A stretch of DNA of 64,000 nt from Pelargonium tetragonum (taxonomy: Eukaryota > Streptophyta > Magnoliopsida > Geraniales > Geraniaceae), in assembly GCA_036897445.1 (NCBI GenBank), contig JAYMTL010000027.1, positions 62,001-126,000 of the forward strand. Direction: 5' to 3'. A program made the position numbers and the translations under genes. The stretch's first letter is position 1, and the number at the start of each line of letters is the position of its first letter. This document shows positions 46,884-59,080 of this stretch, in pieces. The notes beneath the pieces are model-generated. The model was given only the letters and a program-made list of their open reading frames with translations. It was not told the DNA's origin and made no database searches.

Positions 46884-49800
46884 CTAGTATGGATCTCCTT
46901 CTTTTTAAAATTTTTCTTTTTAGCAGGGTAAGGACCCTTTCTATTTTTTGATTGACTAATTATATACCACACTCGAATAGCTTTTAGCTCTTTATCAAGA
47001 TTTAAAACTAAGTTTGGGTTTCCAAGTAATTCTTTACTTTTTATTTCATTTCTATATTTTTATATATAATAATCTAGCGGGTCTGCCCCTGATTTTAGAG
47101 TCAAAATCTGAGTGGGTGCAAAAAAAATTCTAACTGACATTAAACTACTAGATGTTTAAGGATAAGCCGAAAAGTTATGAATTCGTTTTAAGTTAAGAGA
47201 GTATCCAAATTGAGTTTAGATTATAAGGTATCCTGTTTCAGCCTTTGAGTAAGGGTAATGTACTAGCAGGGAAAAACTTCAATTTTAGCTTTATACTTTC
47301 AGAAAAGTAGGTTGCTTCTTAATCCCTTGGAAGGAAAAGAAACTTCTCAAGATTCGGAAACTAAGTACCTCTTAGTAACACCGTGTAGGAACTGCTTAAG
47401 CAGAATACGAGTCTGATTTTAAGTATACTTAAATAAGCGTTTGCCTTTCATTTCGAAAGACTTTAGAGTATACTGCCATTACATTTCAGGGAACCTATAG
47501 GCGCAAGGGTAGGTACGTCATTGATCAAGGGTTCTATCTCTTAGAAGTAGTTGCATACTTATTAAGACTGATTTGAACCCTTAACAACCCAGCAAGGAGT
47601 ACTCTGTTTTAACTGATCAGGAGATCTTATAATTATAAGTAAGCACACCCTTTTTATAATAATTTATTTAAATCCGGTTTAAGAGCAGGATAGAACTTTT
47701 TATAAAGAAAGTGGACCTTATATTATAGTTGCATCCTGTTCATAAGAAGCTTTATTATATTTAGATCCTATAGATACTTATCCTCAGTATTATACCCAGG
47801 CGCCCTCCTTATAAATATTCAAATAATCCATACTTATGAGTATAGGAGCTTTTTTCTTTTATGAGAAACAAATAAACAGCTATCATCTGTAAGAGTTTAA
47901 CATAATAATAGAAGCACCCTTAACGGGATATAAAAACGAGTCCTATAGCCATTTTAATAAGGACCTTGGGCGGTAAGTAGAGTCTATGTCGAATTCACTA
48001 TGAGATTCTCGGCTCTAAAAATGAAGGGTCTTTTTTTAAGTCTAAGTCATAGGGTTTACGTTAAGAGTTTAGCTTTGGCTCGGTTCCTTTATTTAGTTTT
48101 CATTATTCTAAGAAAAAAGAATTGCCCCAGCACGAAAAGAGGTGTACTAAGGGTAGGTTTATACTTTAACTGGATTGAACCCCCGTTTTCTGGTCTATGT
48201 TTCGGTACCTTTAAAGACTACACGAATTTCATTCTAGGGAATTCCTTGTGGACCCTCTTATATATTCTAAAGAATCCCAAGCTTGCTGGGTCTGTTAGGA
48301 GCTTTATGTGTATGTGGAAAGACTAGAGTAAATCTAGTAAAAAGAGGAGGAAGAATAATTAGATGTATTTTGACTTTTAGCACTGTTGAGTAAAAGAGCC
48401 CTCTTTAAAGGATGGCAAATTGCATTTCTTTTTTATATCTTTCGTTGTTCTAGGACTATCCCTAAGCGTTTACCACGAAAGTTGAAAAGAAGATTTTAAT
48501 CCATAAAGGAAGGATTTCTTACTCTAGTTTTAAGGGCCACCTTTCTTTAGTATAGCTTAGCCCCTCTTAGGAATTACTAAATGTAGTAATAAAGAGTCCC
48601 GAAAGACCCCCTTTACTGAACTTTGTTTCAGTTTGTTTTGCTAATTAAGGATAAAGAAAGCGAGGAATCGAGTGTAATCCATAGCCTTTTTTGGATAGGT
48701 TTCTTAAAAAGGACTCCTTATAGTTCACGGAAATAGTTAAACAAAAAGGGGGATATAAGACTTAAACAAGATTTCTCAAGGACTTTTCGAAGTTTTAGGG
48801 AACAATCCTTATATATCTGGTATTGTCATTTGTACTTTACGAGTGACCTCAAGGAGTTTTTGGAAGTGCCGTTATAGGCTTGCATGCAATTATTATTACT
48901 TTTTAATATAAAAACGAAACCTGTTATAAAAATACTAAATCCTATTTTGTTACCCTAAATTACCATATTTACTAAATCTGTTTACTCGAGACATTGTACC
49001 GAAATACGAGTAAGGGAATCTTCTCCTTGATTAGCACACAAAAGCACAAACTTACATTCAATAAATTAGGAAAACCTACCCGAAGAGTCCATTAAGGTAT
49101 ACTTCTCCAACAAACAACCTTCTTTAATGAAATTACTGACTTCGAAACTCTTGGCAAAGAAGCTAGACCCAAAAAAAGGAGTAGGCTCGACTACACTTGA
49201 AGACAAAAAGGAAAACTGCCAACCTTAACTTTACGAAACTCAAACTTGTAAGAGCAAGAATTATTAAAGCCCAAGAACTACCACTTAAATTGAGCTAATA
49301 TGATCATTAAGGAAGGGGGAGAGGATCTCTAGAACTCCAAATTGCTGTAGAAAAACTAAGACTTAAGCTACCTACTAAAGTAGACATCTCCTTAAAACTC
49401 CTCCTTTAGGCTTGCTTGTAGTATACTCCATTTAAAGAATTCGACCTAATTAGTAAAAATATAAAGGACTCTAAAAGGTCTGAGGTAAGTATTACGGTAC
49501 GTTACTCCATTCACTGTATCAATTTGAAATTAACTATATAAGAAATCCTGAAAGAATCCCTTGCTTTTTAGGAAAGAGGAAAAAGAGAGTCCTCCTATTT
49601 TGTTGTAAACTCTTTTTACTAGCTTCCCATGTGAGATACAGTTAACAGCGATAGCAATCCCTTTTCTTAGATTAAAAACCCAGTTCCTAGATTCCAAGCT
49701 TACAATTTAAGATAAGAAAGCTAAAATCGATAATAGAGGAGTTAATAAATAGGGTAGTAGAAAACCCAGTACTAAAGTCTCTTAATTAAAACGTGAGCGA

Positions 49801-49957
49801 AGCTTTAGCTTTTGGAAGTGGTAAGCATTAGGTAAGAATTGCATCCTTAATATTTAAAAAAAGTACTTCTATTTAGGATATTGAAGACTTTTAACCGGCA
49901 TTTTAAACATCCTGACTTGTATCCTTTTTCAATATAGTTTAAAGCAAGTCTTGTCAT
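46884..49957. other. gene-free spacer downstream of nad4L
   Basis: No recognised gene. It contains the hypothetical frame at 48000-48326. No strong hairpin immediately follows the nad4L stop, so the transcript 3' end cannot be placed. Scattered weak GC boxes are present. Confidence 0.5.
48000..48326 (+). CDS. hypothetical open frame, 108 codons, probably chance
   Basis: The longest unidentified frame in the window, with an ATG start and TAG stop, about 1.1 kb downstream of nad4L on the same strand. The product is basic, with a moderately hydrophobic stretch at about residues 22-38 (VKSLALARFLYLVFIIL), and matches no mitochondrial family I know. At the stop density of this DNA, about one frame of this length is expected by chance in 64 kb. 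I list it only because it is the best candidate for a lineage-specific reading frame. Confidence 0.1.
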   Translation: MRFSALKMKGLFLSLSHRVYVKSLALARFLYLVFIILRKKNCPSTKRGVLRVGLYFNWIEPPFSGLCFGTFKDYTNFILGNSLWTLLYILKNPKLAGSVRSFMCMWKD

Positions 49958-50030
49958 TTTGTAAAGTATAGCCAAGTGGTAAAGCGCGAATTTGATCGGC
50001 ATGCAAAAGTTCGAGCCGCTTGATTACAAA
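49958..50030 (+). pseudogene. trnQ-like tRNA remnant with shortened anticodon arm
   Basis: AAAGTATAGCCAAGTGGTAA (49963-49982) and GATCGGCATGCAAAAGTTCG (49994-50013) match plant mitochondrial trnQ(UUG) closely (GAGTATAGCCAAGTGGTAAGGC, GGCATGCAAAGGTTCG). The part that should hold the anticodon arm is about four bases too short and cannot form the normal 5-bp stem and 7-base loop; no TTG anticodon is placed. The T stem has mismatches (AAAAG with CGCTT). TTTGTAA (49958-49964) and TTACAAA (50024-50030) are complementary over 7 bp but are not in the expected acceptor register. I infer a decayed trnQ gene. Confidence 0.7.
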
Positions 50031-50766
50031 GATTGTTGATCACATATTAGATCCCTACTTTCATTCTATTGGTTTAGTAAAACTAGACCTAATAAAAATG
50101 TAAAAAAGCTCAAAATAAACTAAAACACCTATCCCTAAATTTTTAGTATAAGCTAAAGACAAAAAACTAGTAAGGAATAATCCTAAATTTTATAGGACAT
50201 ACAAGCATCCCGCGAGCGAGAAAGCTATGCTCAGATAAGCCCCATTTCTTTTTATTTTCTACAATCCCCACTCATAAGTGTTTACAAACTTCAAATTTTT
50301 AGCAAATGGAATTTAGGATTAAAAAAAGTGAGTTATGAGTCAATTATTTATAACGAATTTCGAAGGTTCAAATCGAGCCTAAATGCTTAGGAACACTGAA
50401 TATAAAGTTTTGCTATTTAAGTAAGATTTCCCCTGGTAGCGGCGCAAATGATATATCCTAAAGATTAAAACCTAGTACTAGTCCAAGCAAACGCACTCAA
50501 ATATTAGACTTTTTTCATTTTCAAAGTTTAGCCCCTTCTAGCCAGTTCCTATGTCAAAAAGACTCCAATCCTACAATTTTCGTAGAATTCCTTTAAAGCA
50601 CTCGTAGAAAATCTTTTCTATTAGTTTAGTTCATTTAGAAGGATTGCCAGGACACACGACGTATAATTTTAAAGTTACTTCACAAGTGATAACCTTACTC
50701 TAAGGTAGTCCAGAATAGATAACTTCATTTCTTAGTAAGGATAGATAGCTACAGAAAAACTAGATA
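50031..50766. other. gene-free spacer with T-arm-like motif
   Basis: AAGGTTCAAATCG at 50363-50375 repeats the altered T-arm seen at 8433 and 57439, without recognisable tRNA arms around it. Nothing else is identified. Confidence 0.5.
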
Positions 50767-50788
50767 AATTAGAACTGCAGTTCTAATT
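50767..50788. repeat. perfect 22-bp palindrome
   Basis: Half-site AATTAGAACTG followed immediately by its exact complement. It could extrude as a cruciform or bind a dimeric protein. No neighbouring gene. Confidence 0.85.
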
Positions 50789-51245
50789 AGTTCAAAATCT
50801 TTCATTAGGTAACTCGTAGAATTATCTAGAGCTTTAATTTCTTGTCATAGCTAAAGCAAAGTCTCATATATAAAGGTTAAGCCAGATAAGTGTAGTAATA
50901 GGTTTCCATAAACTTGTGTCATACAAAGCTCTCTTTTTTTAATCTTCGAGTATTCCCCATTCCTTATTATTTATATGAATATATAGCAGATTTCCAGTAT
51001 TATTCTTCCTTATCTTAGTGTAAAAGTAAAATGCAGGGTTTTTTAGAGAAATAAAACGGAGTCTAATTTAAAAGTACAGCAAGGGTTCAAAAGGTCTCGG
51101 TCTAATTGCATCTTTTGTTTATACATGTCCGCGCAGGAATTTAAATATCACAACAACCCATCTAGTTGTAACTCTGTAAATTAAGAAAGTGTAAAAGGGC
51201 TAAAGTTACTATCTAGAATATCTTTTATTACCTGTTTAGATACCA

Positions 51246-51255
51246 AGGGGCCCCT
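51246..51255. repeat. GC box, perfect palindrome (AGGGGCCCCT)
   Basis: Ten-base perfect palindrome identical in core to 12623-12632. Confidence 0.65.
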
Positions 51256-52053
51256 CTCTCAGAATCTACATTTACTACTTTCACTCTTAGCTTATACATT
51301 GAGAACGGATATTCCTGAGTTTTTCCTTAGCGCTTTTCTGGTCTCTGAAGTCTGTAGGGAAAGAGGGAATTCACGGAAACAGAAAAAGATATAAGTAAGA
51401 AGAGTCCGTCATCTCCAATCAACTTTGTTGATTTTAAGCGGTGGAGTTCTATATTAGTTCTTATTTGTTGAGTATATACCTATATTTTTTATTTCTTTAT
51501 TACTCTTGATAGGGACTTCCTTTGAATATTAGCATAGTAAATACAGAAAACTCACAACATTAACTAGCATTTTCCGAGCAAGGACTTTAACTTGTAAATC
51601 GTAAGTTAAAGAAAATAAAAACCCTTGACTTTAAAAAATTTTTTTTAGCAGACGCTTATTTTTATAGTTCCAAGATTATAGCTAGATCCAACAATCAAGA
51701 GCTCCTCGCTTGAAAAAAGGAGTGTAAAATCTACCAGTCAGCGTCTAAGAATCCCTTGTACGAAAAGATAATTAAGGTCAAACTCTATTATTGCAGTAAA
51801 AAACCCCACCTGGGCGAGCTAATTCATGTTTTAGTGCACGTAAATTGCCTTAGAGTATTGGTATTCCTATAAAAATCTATCTTTGTTGTCTTGAGTCCTT
51901 TTTATTGAAAGGAGATAAAGACAAGAAAAGTGTAGATATAGAGCTCAAGGGTTTTCCCTTTTGTCATTTCTCTAAAAAACTTAACTAGAAAGATAAGGAA
52001 TTTCTTAATCCTAATAATAAATATTAGGGAAGGTTAAGCATCTAATAAAAGAA

Positions 52054-52065
52054 AAGGAGTTCCCC
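52054..52065. repeat. GC box (AAGGAGTTCCCC)
   Basis: Eleven bases (AGGAGTTCCCC) are identical to 8469-8479. Confidence 0.65.
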
Positions 52066-53765
52066 ATGGGGCTACCTAATTTGCTTGTATTTATGAAGTT
52101 CTAATAGGTATCTCTATAGAAAGAGGTTAGTAGTTTCTCTGGGATTCCTGCAGGGAGAGGTTTCCGGTTTTGTAACTAGAGTGGTCAAAGTAGAATTTGT
52201 TGGTAACTTTCTTACTATGTTAAGGAATTTTGACTAGGTTTTGTAGGATATTTTAGTGCTCAATATGGGCTAACAAGTCTTATATATTTCTAGTTTTTGA
52301 GCCTTAAGAGGAATAGGAGAGCGTAAGATAATAAAGAAAATTTTGGAGTAAAGCTAGCAAAGTCGGGGTAAAGGGGAAAACCAAAGTAAAGAAGGAGGCA
52401 GAGGTTCTCCTTTTCGAATATGGTAGAGAAAATTTGAATTACAGGATCGAGCTCTGTAATTTTATATACTAAATCTCTGAATTTCCTTATGGATTTAATC
52501 GTCGCTTAGAATAAAGGAATCCTAGTGGAGGTGGTCTTTTACTTTCTTTTTTAGATGTGTCATAATAACCACAATAAATAGTGGTAAATAGAACCGAAGG
52601 CGTGTACGTGTAATAGGTTTTCTAGGTCTTAGCTTAAAAAGCCATGTAAGAAAATTTCGGTGTATGAAAGTGTATAGTATATAAGAATAAGAATTGTAAA
52701 AGCAAGATCTCGTATATTCTAAACGTGGAAATATAATACCGGGATACTCCTACTTGACTTTTTTATGATCTATATTCTTTTCAAAGCAAAGTTGGTGTTG
52801 CTAACACTAGTTATCTAGTTAGAAGTTGAGAAACCCGGCTTTTAATAAATTGTTATATCTTGTTCTTGTGAAGTTTGAAAAAGGAAACTCCCGCTTTCGA
52901 GTTTAATAGGTTTGACGGGATACGGGCTTCTTTTAATTAACATGGAAAGAAACAAAGGGATCCCAGTTATAGCTCATAAGACTCCTAAGAAAGTTCTATT
53001 TTATGGTAAGTGAGGAAAGATACTTGGAAGGCATATCTAACGGTATACTGGAAACCTTTTAATAGAAAAGGGAGTTTTTAAATCAAATTGAGGCTGTAAT
53101 TCTGTACAAGGACTGTGGAAAGGAAAACACCCTTAGATGCTATAGCAGAGCCTCCGTTTGGTTAGATAATATAGACAAAAAGACTTTATTTATTATTTTC
53201 TTTTTATATAGGGCAGTTAATCTAAAAAGCAAGGTGATCCACAAAAAAGGGGTTCCTGCTGTTATATGCCTTAACTAAGCATCAACTTATTATAACAAGT
53301 AACCAGAATACTACAACTGCACTTTGAAAAAGTCTCTTTAAAAGTTTTAAACCCCTCCTCAATATTATAAAGTATTTAAAGAATAGGGGACAATTCTTGT
53401 ATGTGTTCTTTATCAATTACTTGCAGGGTAGAGAAAAATTTTCTTTAATTCCCAACTACCTTAACCCGATCTGTTCAAAAACCCTTCTTAATCTGCCAAG
53501 GACAAGCCGTTCATGATCTAAAAAATAGCTAGAATTGAAAATCCGGGTAGTACCCCTGAGACCCAGCTAACTTGTAAACTGACTTCTGATTTGACCCATG
53601 TTTTGCCTACCCACGGGGAGTTTGATAATTGTATAAAAGAGTTACTTGTTTTTTTAGTATCCTGCTTTTGTATTATGTAACCTCAAGAATTTCCTATTGC
53701 TCTAACAAGCAGGCTCTAACTAACGAGAGTTTTTTTGCCATAAATATATTCTAGCTCCCAGGATA

Positions 53766-53776
53766 AGGAGGCTCCT
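53766..53776. repeat. GC box (AGGAGGCTCCT)
   Basis: AGGAG faces CTCCT around a single G. Confidence 0.6.
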
Positions 53777-55382
53777 ATGTACTTCCAGCCAAGGCCATTC
53801 CTCAAACGGACTTCTGTAAATTTAGGGAGTATTCCTTATTATAAAAGTCTTTATAAGTACGTAACTTTCGAGAAAATACAATAAATAATGCGTGCCCTAC
53901 TTATCAACTATTGCTAGAAATGAAAGATAGTTTTTATTCTATTCAAATTTCTTATTTTTTACCCCCCTCTTAAAAAAGCTATCTTAATCCCAAGCCTATA
54001 CATACAAGTGGATGCTTTTTTTCTCTCTCTATCGAAGCGCCCCACGAGAAAGATTTTTACAGGATTCCCTTTAGATTTTATATAATATAATGGATAAAAC
54101 CATCCGGAAATAGGCAAGTCTGCTACTCTTAAGAGCCCCTTATTCACGTTGAGTGGTCTTTTTTCTTTTATTTGGAAATCCGGGTAACTAGATTGAACTC
54201 TTATGAAAGTCCAAACAGGGGGAATACTACAACGACCGTATAAACTATAAACTGGATTTACTTTTCTCTACCCTAAGATTATAAAGATATAAAGACTAGC
54301 ACTTTAGTAGGAGACTTTTTTTGTTGGATAGTAATGCGAGAACTAAGGACTAATTCGTATCCGCTGGAGGACTTTAGGGCTTGTATAATTGTTTAGATTC
54401 TAGAGTACTTTTTATCTGGGCAAGAATAAAGTTTATATGTTATGTGTCCTAAAAACTCTCAAAATAAGGCTAAAAATAATTAATTAAAGGAAGAAGCCCC
54501 ACTCTTTTCATTTCAAAGGTATTGCCCGCCCTGCTAAATAGAACTTTTTTTACAGATGTCAAATCTTTCCTTATATTAGAGCGATAACTTGAGTCACTGG
54601 ACAAAGGCAAAAAAAGTAAATAGATGTTTATACATAAATCTAGGAGACTCTGATTTGTGTCTTAGTGTTAGCCTTATCAGTTTGAGACGATACAATAATA
54701 TCTTACTACTATAGTTGTTCAAAAACCAAGTGAAATTCAAAACGGAAACTGTTACTATTATAAATAGAGAAATTACAAAAGTAAGGGAATAAGGGCTATT
54801 TTTAGGTGATATATATATCCTGTATCGCATAGTATTTATTGTATTGATATCAAGAACCCTCGTGGGATATATAATAGGCATTATAACGTCTCTCCAATAC
54901 TTTCTCTATAGCTTCAATCTTTTTAACATATTGGTGATATAGTGGCTTAGTATTAGAATATTTCTTCTACCTTAGAAGGACGTACTTTATTGGAGCTCCT
55001 TGGAATAATACCAACAAGTTCTGTTTTTGTAGTATTCCGCATAAAGTGCTTCTATCTCGCTATATGTAGAGATACCTAATATAATAGAGCCTTTCTTATA
55101 ATAAAGTAATTAACTGTTAAAATAAAGAATACCTTAAAATCTCAGATTTACAAGAAATAAGCAAAAAAGTAATATTACGCACTTAACTTAAGGCATATCC
55201 AGAAATACGAAAGAAAACTTACCCGCTTTTAACTAAAGTCGATGACTTTTATTTAATGCTTTAGCTTCCTCCGCAACAAAAAGCTCCTGCCTTGCTTAGC
55301 AGGGCTTCCTATCCCTAACCCAAAGGGAATCCTTGTGCAAAACTCAACAGGGGAATTTTTTGAAAATGTAGAATCATACACG

Positions 55383-55395
55383 AAAGGGGCCCGAG
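55383..55395 (+). repeat. GC box subfamily AAAGGGGCCCGAG
   Basis: Identical over 13 bases to 44762-44774. Shares the CCCGAG tail with 43505-43518. Confidence 0.65.
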
Positions 55396-56094
55396 AATCA
55401 GGTTTAGCACAGCTACTCTTAGAAGTTCTATTTTAAAAAGATAAACTACCAAGTACTTGATTAAGTTTTGCCCCTATTCTCCATTCCTAAGACTTTTGGA
55501 GACTTTGATAAGCTGCGATTTTGCACACATATCCCTTTATAGGTAAATCAAAAATTCGTAACCTACTTACTTTTGAGTTAAAAAACTAAAGAACCCTGCG
55601 TCTTAAAGTCTCTTTATTTTAGCGACTAGTTTTTATTATTTACTGTACTTGAAAAAAGACTTAAACTTATGTGCTTTACCCAAAGGGATACGCGCTAAAC
55701 TAAGGGGCTTCAGTAACTCCTAGGTTGGCTTTTTAATTAGAGTTCCTTAGAGGAATACACTAACCTTCAAAAAGAGAGGGGTGCTTTGAAGGTGTGACCC
55801 TCTTGAAAAAGGCACTTTATCTGGATAGTAATAGGAATTTCTTAGTCAAATCCTAAAAGGTTTCCTAATGTTAGCAATAAAGCAGGGATAATGCTCACAA
55901 TTCCTTATACAAAAGTTTTGGACTATTTCCTAGAACCAAAGGGTCTTGCTTACTCTTTATCCAATATCTATTATGTTGACTTGGGGCTTAATGTATGCGT
56001 ATAAAATCGGGGCAGACTTCTTAGTCTTTAAAATGTGTTAACACTTTACTCTATTCCTTTTTTGTATAATATGGATTTACACGGCAAGCCGACT

Positions 56095-56135
56095 GCGGGT
56101 GTCTAAGCGGGCAATAAAGCGGATTCGAGTCTCAA
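56095..56135 (+). pseudogene. trnS-like tRNA remnant, centre missing
   Basis: GGGTGTCTAAGCGGGCAATA resembles the D-arm side of a serine tRNA (GATGTCTGAGCGGTTGAAAG), and GGATTCGAGTC (56121-56131) is a good T-loop. Only about ten bases separate them, so the anticodon and variable arms are absent. The match is short, and another class II tRNA or chance remain possible. Confidence 0.35.
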
Positions 56136-56201
56136 ATTGCAAAAATCTAGTACTAAAACTAAAACATATAGCGGGAAACCTATCTCGAAATTAATATCAT
56201 A

Positions 56202-56211
56202 GGGGATCCCC
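56202..56211. repeat. GC box, perfect palindrome (GGGGATCCCC)
   Basis: Extends the GGGATCCC core seen at 2188, 27983 and 28202 by one pair. Confidence 0.65.
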
Positions 56212-57438
56212 ACGGCTTGAACTTTTACACTTAGTTTGCGAGGACTTAGTCTAAAACTCTTATTTGTAACTTACTTTGGTATATCCTTGGCCGGAAAGGA
56301 AAAGACTTTTTTTAAGATTTAGAGGAGCTCCAAATAAGGTCTTAAAACCTTTTCTATTACCATAAAACTCTATACAACCCAGCAAAACCTATAGAGAGTC
56401 AACAGCTCCTTTTCCAAAAAGAACGTAGGAGTTAATCAAATCTTAGTTAGAGGTTAAAAAAAGAAAATACCAATTTCTCCTAAACTCTCGTACAAAGTAC
56501 TTTTCTAAAAGATTTGAGAGAGGCTTTAGTTTTCTGGATAAGGCTTTTTAAAATATCAACTCAGTAATTTTCATTTTTGGATCCTAGTAGATTAAAGCGT
56601 CCTAGCTATACCCCTATTTTTTCATTCCTCAACTGCTAATAATGACCCTTGACTTAACTATAGGAATTCTTCCTAATACTCAACTTTCACAAAAAGGGAA
56701 ATTCTTCTTTTTCACAGTGTCATGTTTTAGCGTTTGTGGAAACTAAAAAAAGTACTACTTCACTCTAATCGCCAATATTAATAAAAAAGAAAACACTGGT
56801 ATTATAGTCTCCTACTAACCCTTACTAAAAACAAAAAGGGGCCTAGTTCCCTCAAGAGCAACTCCATTCTTAAGTGTTCAGGTTAAGTGTCTGTATATAT
56901 CTAAGGCTTTTTCTTTGTATAATAGAAAAGCCCGGCTTAGGCTTGAGATATTTTACGCAACCCATGTGATTAAGCCATCTAAATTATGAGCGAATATTTA
57001 ACGAATTAACTAATAAACTAAACTTGCAAAGATTCTAGTTACTTTTTTATGATAGCCAAGCACCTATATTTAAATATATAAACCCTTATGCTAGTTGTCT
57101 TATGAAACCCGAAAGGGGAACACAATATAGAGTCTAGGTTAGGCTGCTCAATAGTTTAACAAATGCAAATTAGGAGTTAAAATGCGTTGTAACATTAAAA
57201 GTACTTTTTATAATAACTCGATAGATGCTATATCCGAGTTTTTGCCCTTTTGCAGTTGTTAGTTCCTTTAAAGCGCATGATTTGTAGTAAATTGTATTAC
57301 TAATGAATAGATTTGGATACGAGGCCGGGGAATTTAGTTAACAAAAGTGTACTCTGAAGCTGGGAAGTAGAAAGCTCCCTTTTTTATCTTACCAAGCGTT
57401 TCTATTAAAGTTGAAAAATTTTGGAAGTTAAGGACTTT

Positions 57439-57452
57439 GCGATTTGAACCTT
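57439..57452 (-). repeat. T-arm-like motif AAGGTTCAAATCGC
   Basis: On the minus strand it is identical over 14 bases to 8433-8446. The flanks do not form a tRNA. Confidence 0.5.
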
Positions 57453-58418
57453 AGGATATACTGCAATTCCTTTTCTAAGAGTACCTTTTTTTTATTTAAA
57501 TTTGCTCGAGAGGGAATCTATAAGGATTCTCTATAATGAAATATAGGTCAATAAATAGGGCTTCCATATAGCTCTAAGCTTTAATTAACTCAAAAGTGTG
57601 GTAACAAAATTGAGATTGACTTCTTGGAAAAATAACAAGTATTCGCGGATTTTAGACTAAGGACTCCTACTTTAGTAGTTACTCGCTAAAAGGCTTGCAT
57701 GAACGAACAGAAAGGTGTACTTTTGCAAACAAACTTAAACTTTTTAGTAAAAGCTAATTTTGTGAAATATTAATGAATATTAAAGACTCTTGTATCATGT
57801 AGGATGCCTCTTTTGATCCTTCTAAATTTGACATTTAGCTCTATGTAATACCTTGAGTATTTGTTGCTGGACAATAATCAAGGAAGGGGGTTGGTCCATG
57901 GCCTTACCGCTTGTTATAGATTAGGAAGAGAAATACCTAGTAAAAAGCTTTTGACATAGATCAGTTATTCATTTCTATTGATGAGGGTTAGCCCTGCAAC
58001 AGGGTTTGTTTCTTAAAAGACCCTGCTTTTGAAATCCGGTACAGGTAAAGAAGTGGGCCTGGGTTTCCTTTGTTTTATACTATTTGCTATGATATGAGAT
58101 TAGGTCCTCGGAGATTCCACCTTATCCGCAGTAGCTATATTGTATTGTTTAAAAGGCTTTTTATGGAATCAAAGCTCTCTCTTTAATACTTTTTATTTTA
58201 CAGAAGCTAATAGGCTTCCCGCTATACTATAAAGTAACCCTGAAATACAAGCTTTTTAGGATGCTTTTGTCAGTTACCCCGTATCGGCGCATATATATAT
58301 CTAAGTTTAAAGCTACCCGCCTCACGGGCTTACTCCTTAAACTCTTTTTCGAGATTTTAGTATTACTAAAAATCTCCAAGAAGAATCTAAACCTTCGACT
58401 TCTACACTATTCTAGACT

Positions 58419-58432
58419 GGGGGAGCCCCCTT
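58419..58432. repeat. GC box (GGGGGAGCCCCCTT)
   Basis: Five G and five C around a two-base centre, making it one of the longest-armed boxes. Confidence 0.65.
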
Positions 58433-59026
58433 ATTATATAATAGGCTCAACATTTCGTTATATTTAATTTAGAGAATAAGAAGCCCTTTACAAAGATACT
58501 GACACAAAATTCCTTCGAAAATAACTAGATTTGCACAAAAAAACTTAGAAGCATATGTAATAAATAAAAAAGGAATCCTATAAAAAGGTTAAAAGGGTTT
58601 TATATCCTGTTTCTTGTCGCTATAGGTTTTATACCTTTCACCCCTCTTCCTTAAGCTGTTTTCTTTCCGCGAAGTTCCGGTAGTTCGTGAGAACTTTACC
58701 TATCTTATACTTATGACGGGAGGGATACTCCCCTTACAGCAAAAATGGAATTGAATTTCTTACTTTTGTCAGAATGCTTTGAATGAATAAATTCTAAAAC
58801 CAGAGAGAAAATATCGGGCTCCTGACTTCGCCGAGATAAACAAAGTGAAAGATTTGCTTGGAGATTTGGAGATAGAGCTTCAGTATGAAGATGAAGAGTT
58901 ATAGTAGCCGAAGAGAGTTGCCTATTTCCGTGTTTAGTACAACATCTATTTTTTCAGAAAAGAAGTATATGAAAAAAGAGCTTATATTTAAACGTCAGTA
59001 GCTTTTGTCTTCTTTTGTTAAAAAAC

Positions 59027-59080
59027 TTTTACCCGATTCGAACCTTTGCACGGCATTATCTTTCTTGGTTGCTATAACTA
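59027..59080 (-). pseudogene. trnQ-like tRNA remnant, anticodon arm lost
   Basis: Read on the minus strand, AGTTATAGCAACCAAGAAAG then GCCGTGCAAAGGTTCGAATC parallels trnQ (AGTATAGCCAAGTGGTAAGG then GGCATGCAAAGGTTCGAATC) with the anticodon arm absent. The T-arm ends ATCG, the altered form also seen at 8433, 50363 and 57439. It cannot be functional as a tRNA. The 3' half is convincing, the 5' half only moderately so. Confidence 0.5.

Larger units (their letters stand above)
50789..56094. other. gene-free, box-bearing spacer
   Basis: No gene recognised. A minus-strand frame at 54594-54881 (95 codons, ATG start) encodes one hydrophobic stretch but no recognisable motif, and fits chance. GC boxes include 51246-51255, 52054-52065, 53766-53776 and 55383-55395. 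Confidence 0.55.
56136..59026. other. gene-free, box-bearing spacer
   Basis: No gene recognised. Contains the 10-bp palindromic GC box GGGGATCCCC (56202-56211), the minus-strand T-arm motif at 57439-57452, and the box at 58419-58432. The frame at 58261-58467 (68 codons) has no known motif. Confidence 0.55.

Noticed and set aside
54594-54881. Minus-strand 95-codon ATG frame with one hydrophobic stretch.
   Set aside because: A single hydrophobic run is easily produced by T-rich DNA; no family match and length consistent with chance.
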